Assembly (NCBI RefSeq): GCF_023630195.1 | Contig: NZ_JALPKN010000006.1 | Location: 1 to 32,033, forward strand | Source: Actinotalea sp. C106 | GTDB lineage: Bacteria; Actinomycetota; Actinomycetes; Actinomycetales; Cellulomonadaceae | Direction of reading: 5' to 3' | Length of the DNA: 32,033 nucleotides | Shown: piece after piece, positions 15,755 to 27,375 of the stretch | Numbering within the stretch: position 1 is the stretch's first letter | Layout of the letters: each line of letters starts with the position of its first letter | Notes under the pieces: generated by a model | The model's input: the letters and a program-made list of their open reading frames with translations, nothing else | What the model was told of the DNA's origin: nothing | The model's database searches: none | Made by a program: the position numbers and the translations under genes

Positions 15755-16885
15755 ATGAGGTTCAGGGTCGATCGTGACGTCCTGGCGGAGGCCGTCACCT
15801 GGACCGCCCGATCGCTGCCGACCCGGCCCCCCGTCCCCGTCCTGGCTGGCGTCCGGCTCGAGGCCGACGCCAACGGGCTCGTCCAGCTCTCGAGCTTCGA
15901 CTACGAGGTCTCGGCCCGGTCGGAGATCGCCGCGGACGTCGTCGAGGCCGGAACGGTGCTCGTCTCCGGCCGTCTCCTCGCCGAGATCTCTCGAGCCCTG
16001 CCGGCCAAGCCCGTCGACGTGGTCCTCGAAGGGTCGAAGGTCACGGTCACCTGCGGCGCGAGCCGGTTCACCCTGCTGACCATGCCGGTCGAGGACTACC
16101 CGGCTCTGCCGGCGATGCCCGCCGTCGTCGGGACGATCGCCGGGCCCGAGCTCACCGAGGCCGTCGCCCAGGTCACCGTCGCCGCGAGCCGGGACGACAC
16201 CCTCCCGCTGCTGACCGGGGTCCGGATGGAGATCGAGGGAGAGAAGATCACCCTCCTCGCCACCGACCGGTACCGGCTGGCCCTGCGCGAGCTGAGCTGG
16301 ACCCCGGCCACCCCCGGGCACGAGTCGATCGCCCTCGTGCGGGCCCGGACGCTGTCCGATGCCGCCAAGTCCCTCGGCAGCGCGGAGCAGGTCACGGTCG
16401 CGCTCTCGACCGGTGCCGGGGTCGACCTCATCGGCTTCGAGGCCGGAGGGCGTCACACCACCTCGCTGCTGGTGGACGGGGACTACCCCGCCGTCCGTCG
16501 CCTCTTCCCCGACGAGACGCCGATCCACGCCGTCGTCTCCCGGCAGGCGCTCACCGAGGCGTCACGGCGCGTGGCCCTGGTGGCCGAGCGAAACACCTCG
16601 ATCAGGCTCGCCTTCTCCGAGGGTCAGGTCGTGCTGAACGCCGGGCAGGGTGACGACGCCCAGGCCTCCGAGGCCCTCGAGGCGGCTCTCACCGGTGAGG
16701 ACATCACGGTCGCCTTCAACCCGCAGTTCCTGCTCGACGGCCTCGGTGCCCTGAGCACCGAGTTCGTCCGGATGTCCTTCACCCATCCCAACAAGCCGGT
16801 CGAGTTCACCGGTCAGGCCGCCCTCGACGGGGATGACGACTCGAGCTACCGCTACCTGCTGGTACCCATCCGTTTCGCCAGCTGA
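15755..16885 (+). CDS. dnaN: DNA polymerase III subunit beta (sliding clamp)
   Basis: 376-residue processivity clamp with the three repeated clamp folds. Recognisable pieces are MRFRVDRDVLAEAVTWTARSLP, TLLTMPVEDYPALP, LLATDRYRLALREL, VDGDYPAVRRLFP and the C-terminal YRYLLVPIR that forms part of the peptide-binding pocket. The start is ATG 15755 with GAGAGGG 7 bases upstream; the frame is open upstream into oriC but without homology. It probably begins the dnaN-gnd-recF-dciA transcript. Confidence 0.98.
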   Translation: MRFRVDRDVLAEAVTWTARSLPTRPPVPVLAGVRLEADANGLVQLSSFDYEVSARSEIAADVVEAGTVLVSGRLLAEISRALPAKPVDVVLEGSKVTVTCGASRFTLLTMPVEDYPALPAMPAVVGTIAGPELTEAVAQVTVAASRDDTLPLLTGVRMEIEGEKITLLATDRYRLALRELSWTPATPGHESIALVRARTLSDAAKSLGSAEQVTVALSTGAGVDLIGFEAGGRHTTSLLVDGDYPAVRRLFPDETPIHAVVSRQALTEASRRVALVAERNTSIRLAFSEGQVVLNAGQGDDAQASEALEAALTGEDITVAFNPQFLLDGLGALSTEFVRMSFTHPNKPVEFTGQAALDGDDDSSYRYLLVPIRFAS

Positions 16886-16936
16886 GCGCTCCCGCGTCAG
16901 TCGGCACCAGCAGCCGAGCACCAGGAGGTGCCCCGC

Positions 16937-17830
16937 ATGCACATCGGAATCGTCGGACTGGGTCGCATGGGCGCGAACATGCGCCAGCGACTGCGCAACC
17001 ACGACCTCGAGGTCACCGGCTACGACCGCAACCCCGAGGTCTCGGACGTCGACAGCATGGCCGCGCTCGTCGAGGCGTTGCCGGCTGGACGTCGGGTCGT
17101 GTGGGTGATGGTGCCCTCGGGTGACATCACCAGGGGGGTCGTGACCGAGCTGGCCGACCTCCTGGCCGAGGGCGACATCGTCATCGAGGGAGGGAACTCG
17201 CACTTCCTCGACGACCGGAAGCACGCCGACCAGCTTGCCGACCAAGGCATCCGCTATGTCGACGTGGGCGTCTCGGGCGGTGTGTGGGGACTCGAGAACG
17301 GCTACGGGCTCATGGCTGGTGGAGAGAAGGACGACGTCGAGCACCTGATGCCGGTCTTCGACGCCCTCCGCCCCCCCGGGGAGCGTGGCAACGGGTTCGT
17401 GCACGCCGGCGCCGTCGGCGCGGGTCACTACGCCAAGATGGTCCACAACGGCATCGAGTACGGCTTGATGCAGGCCTATGCCGAGGGCTACGAGCTTCTC
17501 GAGGCCCAGGAGATCGTCACCGACGTCACGGGCACCCTCAAGGCCTGGACCCAGGGCACCGTCGTCCGCTCGTGGCTGCTCGACCTGCTCGTCGCCGCCC
17601 TCGAGGAGGATCCGCAGCTGGGGTCGATCGACGACTACGTCGAGGACTCGGGTGAAGGAAGGTGGACCGTCGACGAGGCCATCGACCAGGCCGTCCCCCT
17701 CCCGGTGATCTCCGCAGCCCTGTTCGCACGCTTCTCCTCGCGCCAGATCGACTCCCCGGCGATGAAGGCCGTGGCCGCGCTGCGCCAGCAGTTCGGAGGT
17801 CACGCGGTCCGCCCCGCGAGCGACGCGTAG
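16937..17830 (+). CDS. gnd: 6-phosphogluconate dehydrogenase, decarboxylating, short form
   Basis: Converts 6-phosphogluconate to ribulose 5-phosphate in the pentose-phosphate pathway. The dinucleotide fold [15 protein letters not shown] is at the start, then [11 protein letters not shown], the signature [22 protein letters not shown], and the catalytic region [28 protein letters not shown]. At 297 residues it is the short single-repeat form, often NAD-linked. I use ATG 16937 because AGGAGG (16923-16928) lies 8 bases upstream; the GTG at 16928 overlaps that site. A gnd gene between dnaN and recF is known in Mycobacterium smegmatis and other actinobacteria. It shares one base with recF (TAGTG). 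Confidence 0.95.
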   Translation: MHIGIVGLGRMGANMRQRLRNHDLEVTGYDRNPEVSDVDSMAALVEALPAGRRVVWVMVPSGDITRGVVTELADLLAEGDIVIEGGNSHFLDDRKHADQLADQGIRYVDVGVSGGVWGLENGYGLMAGGEKDDVEHLMPVFDALRPPGERGNGFVHAGAVGAGHYAKMVHNGIEYGLMQAYAEGYELLEAQEIVTDVTGTLKAWTQGTVVRSWLLDLLVAALEEDPQLGSIDDYVEDSGEGRWTVDEAIDQAVPLPVISAALFARFSSRQIDSPAMKAVAALRQQFGGHAVRPASDA

Positions 17831-19071
17831 TGCACGTCAGCCATCTCTCGCTGACCGACTACCGCTCCTACGAGCAGGTCGAGCTCCCCCTCGAGCCCGG
17901 GGTCAGCGCCCTGGTGGGGCCCAACGGCCAGGGCAAGACCAACCTCGTCGAGGCGGTCGGCTACGTCGCGACCCTCGGCAGCCACCGCGTCTCCTCGGAT
18001 GCTGCTCTCGTGCGGGCGGGTGCCCCACGGGCGGTCGTCCGGCTGCGGGCGGACCGGAACGACAGGTCGACCCTCGTCGAGCTCGAGCTCAACCCGGGAA
18101 AGGCCAACCGGGCCCAGGTCAACCGTTCTCCGGTGCGTCGGCCACGCGACGTGCTCGGGATCCTGCGGACGGTGCTCTTCGCCCCGGAGGACCTCGCCCT
18201 GGTCAAGGGCGACCCGGACGGCCGACGTCGGCTCCTCGACGAGCTCGCGGTGCAGGTCTCACCACGTATCGCGGGCGTGCTGGGTGACTACGACCGGGTG
18301 CTCCGTCAGCGTGGCGCGCTGCTCAAGTCCGCCGGCGCGGCGCGGCGCGGCGGTCGCCGGGGCGGATCGGCCGAGGAGTCCGCACCGGACCTGCGCACCC
18401 TGGACGTCTGGGACACCAAGCTCGCGCAGGTCGGTGCGCAGATCCTGCGCAACCGGGTCCGGCTCGTCGACCAGCTCCGTCCGCACGTGGCTCGGGCGTA
18501 CGAGCAGGTCAGTGAGGGTCAGGGTGCCGCGGTCCTCGGGTACCGCTCCTCCCTCGAGGCCAGCGTCGACGACGGTCGCCCGGCACCTTCACCCCTCGAC
18601 GAGCCGGGGATCCCGCACCTGGACGTCAGCCTCGAGCTCCTCGAGGCCCAGCTCCTCGAGGCGATGAGCCGGATGCGGCGTCAGGAGATCGACCGCGGCG
18701 TCAACCTCGTCGGCCCGCACCGTGATGACCTGCTGCTCCACCTGGGTGGGCTGCCCGCCAAGGGATACGCGAGCCACGGGGAGTCGTGGTCCTACGCCCT
18801 CGCGCTCCGGCTCGCCTCCTACGAGCTGCTCACCCACGGGACGCCCGAGGACGAGACCGGGATCTCGGGGTGGGGCGACGGAGCCGAACCGGTCCTCATC
18901 CTCGACGACGTCTTCGCCGAGCTGGACACCCGGCGCCGGGGTCGGCTCGCGACGCTGGTGGCGAAGGCCGAGCAGGTGCTCGTCACCGCGGCCGTCGCGC
19001 AGGACGTGCCCGAGCAGCTCGACGGGGCGCGCATCGACGTCATGGGTGGGCAGGTCACCCGTGTCCGGTGA
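17830..19071 (+). CDS. recF: DNA replication and repair protein RecF
   Basis: SMC-like ATPase that helps load RecA at gapped DNA. Visible: the opening [17 protein letters not shown], Walker A GPNGQGKT at residues 30-37, [22 protein letters not shown], the [14 protein letters not shown] segment, and the Walker B/D-loop [16 protein letters not shown]. There is a small Arg/Gly-rich insert ([14 protein letters not shown]) near residue 175. Length 413 is slightly long for the family. GTG 17830 overlaps the gnd stop; dciA begins 11 bases before the recF stop. Confidence 0.97.
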   Translation: MHVSHLSLTDYRSYEQVELPLEPGVSALVGPNGQGKTNLVEAVGYVATLGSHRVSSDAALVRAGAPRAVVRLRADRNDRSTLVELELNPGKANRAQVNRSPVRRPRDVLGILRTVLFAPEDLALVKGDPDGRRRLLDELAVQVSPRIAGVLGDYDRVLRQRGALLKSAGAARRGGRRGGSAEESAPDLRTLDVWDTKLAQVGAQILRNRVRLVDQLRPHVARAYEQVSEGQGAAVLGYRSSLEASVDDGRPAPSPLDEPGIPHLDVSLELLEAQLLEAMSRMRRQEIDRGVNLVGPHRDDLLLHLGGLPAKGYASHGESWSYALALRLASYELLTHGTPEDETGISGWGDGAEPVLILDDVFAELDTRRRGRLATLVAKAEQVLVTAAVAQDVPEQLDGARIDVMGGQVTRVR

Positions 19072-19693
19072 GGGTGGTCCCCCGGTCGACCCGAAGCAGC
19101 CGAGCAGCGACGCGGGAGTGGAGCCGGCCGGCCGGGACGAGCACGTGGGGTCCACGACCGACCACTGGGACCCGGCCAGGCCGGTCGCCGAGCAGCTCGG
19201 TCTGACCCCGGCCTCCGAGGTGGCCCGGGCCTCGCTCAACCGTGCCAAGGCGGCGGCCCGGGCGAGGGGCTTCCGCCCCGGGCAGCCCGGACGACGTCGT
19301 CCCGTGGCTGATCAGCGCTCCGGGGCGGGCCGCGACGGCCGTGACCCTGCCCTCCTCGGTGACACCCTCTCCCGGCTGGCGGCCGAGCGGGGCTGGCGCA
19401 CCGAGCTCTCGGTGGGCAGCGTCGTCGGGAGGTGGCGTGAGGTCGTGGGCGACCAGGTGGCCGACCACTGCGTACCCGAGACCTTCGAGGACGGGGTGCT
19501 CGTCGTGCGCACCGACTCGACCACGTGGGCGACCAACCTGCGTCTGCTGGGCCCGACCCTGCTGAGCCGGCTCGCCGAGGAGGTCGGGCCTGACGTCGTG
19601 GTCGAGGTCCAGGTGCTGGGTCCGTCGGGGCCGAGCTGGAAGCGGGGCCAGCGTCGGGTCCCGGGGCGAGGACCCAGGGACACCTACGGCTGA
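19061..19693 (+). CDS. dciA: DciA-type helicase-loading protein (DUF721)
   Basis: 210 residues. The N-terminal half is charged and low in complexity and contains a basic helix ([20 protein letters not shown]). The DUF721 domain occupies about residues 97-190 ([15 protein letters not shown] ... [34 protein letters not shown]). DciA handles the DnaB helicase in bacteria without DnaC/DnaI, and the mycobacterial copy (Rv0004) lies at this same place between recF and gyrB. The GTG start lies inside the end of recF with AGG 6-7 bases upstream, so translation is coupled. Confidence 0.88.
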   Translation: MSGEGGPPVDPKQPSSDAGVEPAGRDEHVGSTTDHWDPARPVAEQLGLTPASEVARASLNRAKAAARARGFRPGQPGRRRPVADQRSGAGRDGRDPALLGDTLSRLAAERGWRTELSVGSVVGRWREVVGDQVADHCVPETFEDGVLVVRTDSTTWATNLRLLGPTLLSRLAEEVGPDVVVEVQVLGPSGPSWKRGQRRVPGRGPRDTYG

Positions 19694-20027
19694 GCGGCCG
19701 CGTCCCCACCGCGCGGGGCCGAAGATCACCGATCGGCGGGAAGGCCCCTGAGAGCCTCCCGCACGATCCTCGATACCTCCGGATCACCCTCGCGCATCCC
19801 TAGCGCGTCGGATGGGTGTGGACGCCGCTCTGAGCGGCGTCACGGGGTAGACTGACGGCTGTCATTCCTGGCGCTCGGAGATGTGCGGGGGTGGGACGCC
19901 CGGACTGCCGAGCTCGCCCACCGCCAGCGTGCCCGTCCTCGACGCCGCCAGGAACACCTGTGCGTGCGGCAGGGCCGGCCCCGGCCTCGCGTCCGCGCGC
20001 GCGACACCTGAAGGAGCACCCGCGCCC
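19694..20027 (+). promoter_or_regulatory. dciA-gyrB intergenic region with hairpin and candidate gyrB promoter
   Basis: A perfect 9-bp hairpin, GACGCCGCT-CTG-AGCGGCGTC (19821-19841), is followed by GGGGTAGACT, whose TAGACT (19848-19853) is a good actinobacterial -10. No -35 is evident; the hairpin occupies that zone. Transcription from near 19860 would give a leader of about 170 bases. An in-frame ATG at 19881 would extend GyrB by 49 residues, but that stretch lacks GyrB homology. The rest of the region shows nothing I can name. Confidence 0.5.
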
Positions 20028-22115
<2,088 letters not shown>

Positions 22116-22168
22116 GGAACGAGCACGGTCCTCCCAGCAGCACACCCGACAGAACGAGGTAGACCAGC

Positions 22169-24802
22169 GTGACCGAGCAGACTCCTCCCGAGGGCGAGAA
22201 CCCCGGCGAGATCCCTGGTGAGATCCCGGTGGGCGTCATCACCGACCGGATCAGCCCGGTCGACCTGCAGCTCGAGATGCAGCGGTCCTACCTGGACTAC
22301 GCGATGTCCGTCATCGTCGGTCGCGCACTGCCCGACGTCCGGGACGGCCTCAAGCCCGTGCACCGTCGCGTCCTGTACGCGATGTACGACGGCGGCTATC
22401 GGCCCGACCGGCAGTTCTCCAAGTGCAGCCGTGTGGTCGGCGACGTCATGGGCAAGTACCACCCGCACGGTGACACGGCGATCTACGACGCCCTGGTACG
22501 CCTCGTGCAGGACTGGTCGCTGCGCTACCCGCTGGTGGCAGGGCAGGGGAACTTCGGCTCCCCCGGCAACGACCCGGCCGCCGCCCCGCGATACACCGAG
22601 TGCAAGATGGCGCCGCTGGCCATGGAGATGGTGCGGGACATCGACGAGGAGACCGTCGACTTCCGCGACAACTACGACGGTCGCACCCAGGAGCCCTCGG
22701 TCCTGCCCTCGCGCTTCCCGAACCTGCTGGTCAACGGCAGCGCGGGCATCGCCGTCGGCATGGCCACGAACATCCCGCCGCACAACCTGCGCGAGGTCGC
22801 GGCCGGCGTGACGTGGCACCTCGAGAACCCGGACGCCACCAAGGAGGAGCTGCTCGAGGCGCTCATCCAGCGGATCCCCGGGCCTGACTTCCCCACCGGG
22901 GCGACCATCCTGGGCCGCCGCGGCATCGAGGACGCGTACCGGACGGGTCGCGGGTCGATCACCATGCGTGCCGTGGTCACCGTCGAGGAGATCCAGAACC
23001 GCATCTGCCTGGTCGTCACCGAGCTGCCGTACCAGGTCAACCCCGACAACCTCGCCGCCAAAATCGCCGACCTGGTCAAGGAGGGGAGGGTCCAAGGCAT
23101 CGCGGACATCCGCGACGAGACCTCGGGTCGCACCGGCCAGCGCCTCGTCGTCGTCCTCAAGCGAGACGCCGTCGCGAAGGTCGTCCTCAACAACCTGTAC
23201 AAGCACACCCAGCTGCAGGACACCTTCGGGGCGAACATGCTCGCCCTGGTCGACGACGTGCCGCGGACCCTGAGCATCGACGCCTTCGTCCGGCACTGGG
23301 TGACCCACCAGCTCGACGTGATCGTCCGGCGGACCACGTATCGCCTGCGCCAGGCCGAGGAGCGCGCCCACATCCTGCGCGGGTACCTCAAGGCCCTCGA
23401 CGCCCTGGACGAGGTCATCGCGCTGATCCGCGCGTCGAACACCGTCGAGGAGGCCCGTGACGGGCTGATGGGGCTGCTCGAGGTCGACGAGATCCAGGCC
23501 CGCGCCATCCTCAACCTGCAGCTGCGCCAGCTCGCGGCCCTCGAGCGGCAGAAGATCACCGACGAGTACGACGGTCTGATGGTCAAGATCGCCGACTACA
23601 AGGACATCCTCGCCAGCCCCCAGCGTCAGCGGGACATCGTCGGCGACGAGCTCGAGGAGATCGTCGCGAAGTACGGCGACGACCGACGCACCGAGATCCT
23701 GCCCTTCGACGGCGAGGTCTCGATGGAGGACCTCATCGCCGAGGAGGAGGTCGTCGTCACGATCACCCGCGGTGGGTACGCCAAGCGCACCCGCAGCGAC
23801 AGCTACCGGGTGCAGAAGCGTGGCGGCAAGGGGGTCCGCGGCGCCCAGCTGCGGGCCGACGACGTGGTCGACCACTTCTTCGTCACCACGACGCACCACT
23901 GGCTGCTGTTCTTCACCAACTTCGGTCGGGTCTACCGGGCCAAGGGCTACGAGCTGCCCGAGGGCGGCCGCGACTCCAAGGGCCAGCACGTCGCGAACCT
24001 CATGGCCTTCCAGCCCGGGGAGCAGATCGCCCAGGTCCTCGACCTGCGCGACTACGAGGCGGCCGACTACCTGGTGCTGGCCACGCGCCGCGGACTCGTC
24101 AAGAAGACCCGGCTCACCGAGTACGACTCGAACCGCACCGGCGGGCTCATCGCGATCAACCTTCGCGAGGACGACGAGGGCCTGGCCGACGAGCTGGTCT
24201 CGGCGGCCCTGGTCCACGAGGACTCCGAGCTGGTCCTGGTGTCCCGCAAGGGCCAGGCGGTGCGCTTCCACGCGACCGCCGACCAGCTGCGCCCCATGGG
24301 TCGGGCTACCTCCGGGGTCACCGGCATGAAGTTCCGTGAGGAGGACGAGCTCCTGGCCATGGACGTCATCAGCCCCGACTCCTACCTGGTCACCGTGACC
24401 GACGGCGGCACGGCCAAGCGCTCCGACATGCACCGGGTCAACGCCGACGGCAACCTCGACTACCGCCGCACCAAGCGTGGTGGGCTCGGGGTGCGCGCGG
24501 CCCGGCTGCCAGACGACCGCGGCTCCCTGGTCGGTGCGCTCATGGCCGCGGAGAACGACGAGGTGCTCGTGGTGATGGAGCGCGGCAAGGTCGTCCGGTC
24601 GCAGGTCGGCGAGATCCCCGTGCACGGTCGCGACGCCACCGGTGTGATCCTGGCCAAGCCCGACAACGGGGACCGCATCCTCGCGGTCGCCCGCAACGTG
24701 GAGCGTAACCTCGCGCCCGATGCGGCTACCGTGGACGCGGAGAGCACGGCCGAGCAGCAGGACGAGGCCGCCGAGGCGGAAGCGAACGAGGGAGAGCGAT
24801 GA
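22169..24802 (+). CDS. gyrA: DNA gyrase subunit A
   Basis: Breakage-reunion subunit of gyrase, 877 residues. The catalytic tyrosine is Y142 in AAPRYTE. The quinolone region reads [16 protein letters not shown], giving Thr103 and Asp107 at the positions of E. coli Ser83 and Asp87. The C-terminal beta-pinwheel carries the GyrA box as QKRGGKG and ends in a Glu/Ala-rich acidic tail. GTG 22169 has GAGG 9 bases upstream. It lies 53 bp after gyrB in the same transcript and overlaps the next gene by ATGA. Confidence 0.98.
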   Translation: MTEQTPPEGENPGEIPGEIPVGVITDRISPVDLQLEMQRSYLDYAMSVIVGRALPDVRDGLKPVHRRVLYAMYDGGYRPDRQFSKCSRVVGDVMGKYHPHGDTAIYDALVRLVQDWSLRYPLVAGQGNFGSPGNDPAAAPRYTECKMAPLAMEMVRDIDEETVDFRDNYDGRTQEPSVLPSRFPNLLVNGSAGIAVGMATNIPPHNLREVAAGVTWHLENPDATKEELLEALIQRIPGPDFPTGATILGRRGIEDAYRTGRGSITMRAVVTVEEIQNRICLVVTELPYQVNPDNLAAKIADLVKEGRVQGIADIRDETSGRTGQRLVVVLKRDAVAKVVLNNLYKHTQLQDTFGANMLALVDDVPRTLSIDAFVRHWVTHQLDVIVRRTTYRLRQAEERAHILRGYLKALDALDEVIALIRASNTVEEARDGLMGLLEVDEIQARAILNLQLRQLAALERQKITDEYDGLMVKIADYKDILASPQRQRDIVGDELEEIVAKYGDDRRTEILPFDGEVSMEDLIAEEEVVVTITRGGYAKRTRSDSYRVQKRGGKGVRGAQLRADDVVDHFFVTTTHHWLLFFTNFGRVYRAKGYELPEGGRDSKGQHVANLMAFQPGEQIAQVLDLRDYEAADYLVLATRRGLVKKTRLTEYDSNRTGGLIAINLREDDEGLADELVSAALVHEDSELVLVSRKGQAVRFHATADQLRPMGRATSGVTGMKFREEDELLAMDVISPDSYLVTVTDGGTAKRSDMHRVNADGNLDYRRTKRGGLGVRAARLPDDRGSLVGALMAAENDEVLVVMERGKVVRSQVGEIPVHGRDATGVILAKPDNGDRILAVARNVERNLAPDAATVDAESTAEQQDEAAEAEANEGER

Positions 24803-25608
24803 GCACGGACGGGCCCAAGCCACCCTCGATCGCCCCCAAGAAGCCGACCGGCGGCAGCGGTCGTCCCTCGACCAAGCCCAAGGAGACGCCGGCTGCCGGC
24901 AAGGGTGATGCGCCCCGCCCGCGTCCTGCGTCCGCCCCGGTCACCGGCGCCAAGGCACCCTCGACCGGCACGACCCCCACGGTCGGGACCTCGCCGGTGA
25001 CCAAGGACTCCGGGGCCAAGGCTCCAGGGACCAAGGCGCCCGGCACCGGCACGGCGGGCGCGGGCAGCACCACCGCGACCGGACCGTCGGTCGGCGAGCG
25101 GGTCAAGAAGGCCGCACGGAGCGCCGCGGAGTCCGCGCGCAACGCCCTGCCCACATCGGAGAGCACGGCTCAGGCCGCGACCTCGGCGACCACGGCACGC
25201 ACCGTCCGGACCACCACCGTCGAGGAGGAGCCGCAGAGCGCGGCCGGCCCGCGTCGGGTGCGGCTCGCCGTCTCCCGGATCGACCCGTGGTCGGTCATGA
25301 AGCTCTCGTTCCTGCTGTCCTTCGCGATCGGCATCATGATCGTGGTCGCCTCCGCGGTGGTGTGGTTCACCCTCGACGAGCTCGCGATCTTCTCCCAGGT
25401 CAACGACACGATCGCCGAGGTCACGGGATCCCCGGACTTCTTCAACCTGCTCGAGTACGTGGCCTTCGACCGTGTCATCGCCCTGGCCATGCTCATCGCG
25501 GTGGTCGACATCGTGCTGCTGACGGCGCTGTCGACCATCGGGGCCTTCCTCTACAACATCGTCGCGGCCCTCGTGGGGGGCATCCACCTCACCCTGACCG
25601 ACGACTGA
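24799..25608 (+). CDS. DUF3566 membrane protein downstream of gyrA
   Basis: 269 residues. The first about 150 are a disordered Pro/Thr/Lys/Ala-rich segment with GAKAPGTK-type repeats. The C-terminal DUF3566 domain begins [23 protein letters not shown] and has two membrane helices ([20 protein letters not shown] and [20 protein letters not shown]). This is the counterpart of mycobacterial Rv0007, which sits after gyrA in many actinobacteria; its function is not established. The ATG overlaps the gyrA stop. Confidence 0.9.
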   Translation: MSTDGPKPPSIAPKKPTGGSGRPSTKPKETPAAGKGDAPRPRPASAPVTGAKAPSTGTTPTVGTSPVTKDSGAKAPGTKAPGTGTAGAGSTTATGPSVGERVKKAARSAAESARNALPTSESTAQAATSATTARTVRTTTVEEEPQSAAGPRRVRLAVSRIDPWSVMKLSFLLSFAIGIMIVVASAVVWFTLDELAIFSQVNDTIAEVTGSPDFFNLLEYVAFDRVIALAMLIAVVDIVLLTALSTIGAFLYNIVAALVGGIHLTLTDD

Positions 25609-25612
25609 CGGT

Positions 25613-25642
25613 TTGGGGGCTACCCCGTCACTGGGGTAGTCT
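25613..25642 (+). promoter_or_regulatory. Candidate tRNA-Ile promoter overlapping an inverted repeat
   Basis: TTGGGG (25613-25618) and TAGTCT (25637-25642) are 18 bases apart and start transcription about 25 bases before the tRNA. CTACCCC (25620-25626) and GGGGTAG (25633-25639) form a perfect 7-bp inverted repeat with a 6-nt loop inside this promoter, which could also end the gyrase transcript. Confidence 0.5.
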
Positions 25643-25673
25643 CGTGCGGCGCACGCAGCATCACCGTGCGCAG

Positions 25674-25747
25674 GGGCCTATAGCTCAGACGGTTAGAGCG
25701 CTTCCCTGATAAGGAAGAGGTCAGAGGTTCAAGTCCTCTTAGGCCCA
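25674..25747 (+). tRNA. tRNA-Ile(GAT)
   Basis: 74-nt cloverleaf. The acceptor GGGCCTA pairs with TAGGCCC (25740-25746), followed by discriminator A. The anticodon stem is CTTCC/GGAAG with loop CTGATAA, giving anticodon GAT at 25708-25710. The T arm has GGTTCAAGTCC. CCA is not encoded. Confidence 0.97.
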
Positions 25748-25773
25748 CTCCTGACGATGGATCCGGAGGAACG

Positions 25774-25893
25774 ATGAAGAAGCTCCTGATCGTGCTGCTC
25801 GCCAGCGCGGCCGGCTACGTCGTGTGGCGCACCTACGCGGAGGACCGCGACGAGCGCGACCTCTGGACCGAGGTCACCGACGACATCGCGTGA
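25774..25893 (+). CDS. DLW-39 family miniprotein
   Basis: 39 residues: MKKLLIVLLASAAGYVVWR, a single N-terminal membrane helix, then a charged tail with RDERDLWTEVTDD. The DLW motif and the exact length of 39 match the actinobacterial DLW-39 family, whose function is unknown. GGAGG (25765-25769) precedes the ATG by 4 bases. It lies between the two tRNA genes. Confidence 0.9.
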   Translation: MKKLLIVLLASAAGYVVWRTYAEDRDERDLWTEVTDDIA

Positions 25894-25942
25894 CCTCATC
25901 ACTCCGGGCCCTCGGCTCGGAGACCCGCGGCCCCGGCCGCAC

Positions 25943-26015
25943 GGGGCCATGGCGCAATTGGTAGCGCACCTGCTTTGCAAGCAGGGGGTTAGGGGTTCGA
26001 GTCCCCTTGGCTCCA
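25943..26015 (+). tRNA. tRNA-Ala(TGC)
   Basis: 73-nt cloverleaf. The acceptor GGGGCCA pairs with TGGCTCC (26008-26014) and includes the G3:U70 wobble that marks alanine tRNAs. The anticodon stem is CCTGC/GCAGG with loop TTTGCAA, anticodon TGC. The T arm has GGTTCGAGTCC. CCA is not encoded. Confidence 0.97.
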
Positions 26016-26119
26016 CCCCTCAGCCGCCTCCCTGATCCGCGAACCCCGAGCGCTGGCAGGAGCTCCACGGCGAGAAGCCGTCCGTCCGCCCAGGTGGATC
26101 GATGCCGGACGACCGCCCG

Positions 26120-26125
26120 TAGGGT
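26120..26125 (+). promoter_or_regulatory. Candidate -10 of the 26154 membrane-protein gene
   Basis: TAGGGT would start transcription near 26132. That is after the ATG at 26127 and about 22 bases before GTG 26154, which has GAGGGG 6 bases upstream; this supports the later start codon. Confidence 0.4.
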
Positions 26126-26153
26126 GATGGGCATCCATGGCGAGGGGGACGAC

Positions 26154-26657
26154 GTGTCGACTGCGGTCAAGGTGCTCCAGGTCCTGAGGATCCCAGCCCT
26201 GCTGGCTGTCCTGTGGTTCGGCTCGGAGGTCGAGCTGCAGTCACACATGGCCATGCAGCAGTTCGAGATGCCCGAGCTCTGGTGGTGGTCGACGGCGCAC
26301 GGAGCAGTCATCCTGGCTTTCGCCGTCCTGGTGCTGGTGGGCCGCCTGCGGCGGCACCCGCTCGGTGTCCTCCTTGCCGAGCTCGTGGTGGCCGGGGCTC
26401 TCGGGATCGTGCCGGGCTTCGTGTGGGTGTCCACCTTCGGCATCGGGTCCTGGACGATCGGGCTGATCGACTCGGACGTGCGGACCCTCGGCATCGTGTG
26501 GCTCGTCGTGGTCGTGCTGCAGCTCGCGCGCTGGCGGCGTGCGGTCGGCACGGGCGCCTCGCACGACGCGAGCCCGGAGGCCGACGGGTCGCCCGAGCCC
26601 GTCGACGAGCTCCTCGACGTCGACACCGGTCCCGTGCGCGGTCGCTGGGCTCCCTGA
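26154..26657 (+). CDS. Small integral membrane protein of unknown function
   Basis: 167 residues with about four hydrophobic segments: VLRIPALLAVLWFG, STAHGAVILAFAVLVLVG, LGVLLAELVVAGALGIVPGF and TLGIVWLVVVVLQLA. The C-terminal 40 residues are acidic and soluble. I recognise no family. GTG 26154 is chosen for the GAGGGG site 6 bases upstream and the -10-like TAGGGT at 26120. It converges on the ThuA-like gene with a shared hairpin. Confidence 0.7.
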   Translation: MSTAVKVLQVLRIPALLAVLWFGSEVELQSHMAMQQFEMPELWWWSTAHGAVILAFAVLVLVGRLRRHPLGVLLAELVVAGALGIVPGFVWVSTFGIGSWTIGLIDSDVRTLGIVWLVVVVLQLARWRRAVGTGASHDASPEADGSPEPVDELLDVDTGPVRGRWAP

Positions 26658-26683
26658 CGCGGGGTCAGGGCGCCAGGGAGCCC
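26647..26683. terminator. Bidirectional terminator with nested stems
   Basis: GGGCTCCCTG (26647-26656) pairs with CAGGGAGCCC (26674-26683). Alternatively CCCTGAC (26652-26658) pairs with GTCAGGG (26664-26670). The structure covers both convergent stop codons. Confidence 0.7.
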
Positions 26684-27318
26684 GTGATCCCGCCGCGCAG
26701 GTGCGCCACGAACACCTCGTCCTCGTAGCTCTCGGCAGCGTGGCCCAACGCGGTGTACCAGGTGCGACCGGTGCCGTACCGGCCCGACCACGCGATCGGG
26801 TGCCCCTTCCCCATGGTCCCGCCCTCGTAGGTCGACTCGTCGACGGTGAGCAGCACCGTGTGGTCCGCGGAGGGCCGTGCCGCGAAGTCGTACCACTCGT
26901 CCGTCCAGGACCACCGCGCCGGCAGGTGCGCGGTGGAGGGGTGCGTGGGGTCCACGACGTCGACCGTCGCGGGCTGGACGTCGGGGTGACTGACGAAGCG
27001 CGCCCCGGCGATGCGTTCGAACTCGGGCCAGCCCGGCTCGGCCGTGGTGGCCGCGTGCACGCCGATCCACGCCCCGCCGTCGGCCAGCCAGCGCGCCAGG
27101 CACGCCCGCTGGGCCGGGGTGAGCACGTCCCCGGACACCGAGAGCCACAGGACGAGCCGGTAGCGGGTCAGGTCGATCGGGGTGAAGACGTCGGGGTCCT
27201 CGGTGTGGTCCACCTCGAGGCCCAGGTCGGTCAGGAGGCCCGTGAGCACGGCGGTGCCTCGGTCGATCGAGTCGTGTCGGTACTCGGTGGTGGCCGTGAA
27301 GATGAGCGCCCGGTTCAC
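26665..27318 (-). CDS. ThuA-like domain protein
   Basis: 217 residues with the class-I amidotransferase-like fold of the ThuA (trehalose utilisation) family: ALIFTATTEYRHDSI at the start, GDVLTPAQRACLARWLADGGAWIGVH, TDEWYDF and HPIAWSGRYGTGRTWYTALGH. In characterised relatives it belongs to disaccharide (keto-sugar) catabolism; the substrate is unknown here. No signal peptide is seen. GTG 27318 overlaps the TGA of a 15-codon ORF just upstream (GTGA). The gene is divergent from a xylanase-like gene, with palindromes between them, so the two are probably co-regulated. Confidence 0.88.
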   Translation of the reverse strand: MNRALIFTATTEYRHDSIDRGTAVLTGLLTDLGLEVDHTEDPDVFTPIDLTRYRLVLWLSVSGDVLTPAQRACLARWLADGGAWIGVHAATTAEPGWPEFERIAGARFVSHPDVQPATVDVVDPTHPSTAHLPARWSWTDEWYDFAARPSADHTVLLTVDESTYEGGTMGKGHPIAWSGRYGTGRTWYTALGHAAESYEDEVFVAHLRGGITGSLAP

Positions 27319-27362
27319 CGCGGGTCGCCCTCGTCGTGATGGGTCAGCGAAGTGCGTTCCAT
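27315..27362 (-). CDS. 15-codon upstream ORF coupled to the ThuA-like gene
   Basis: Reads MERTSLTHHDEGDPR and stops at a TGA overlapping the GTG start of the ThuA-like gene. Its ATG lies exactly 6 nt after TAGCCT, so it would be the first codon of a leaderless mRNA. Whether it is translated is inference; it may only feed ribosomes to the downstream start. Confidence 0.4.
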   Translation of the reverse strand: MERTSLTHHDEGDPR

Positions 27363-27368
27363 GCGTCG

Positions 27369-27374
27369 AGGCTA
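27369..27374 (-). promoter_or_regulatory. Candidate -10 of the ThuA-side promoter
   Basis: TAGCCT on the minus strand ends 6 nt before the ATG at 27362. The 18-bp palindrome lies over the matching -35 zone. Confidence 0.4.
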
Positions 27375-27375
27375 A

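Noticed and set aside
19881-20027. N-terminal extension of GyrB from ATG 19881
   Set aside because: The 49 extra residues are Cys/Pro/Ala-rich without GyrB homology, and AAGGAG lies before GTG 20028.
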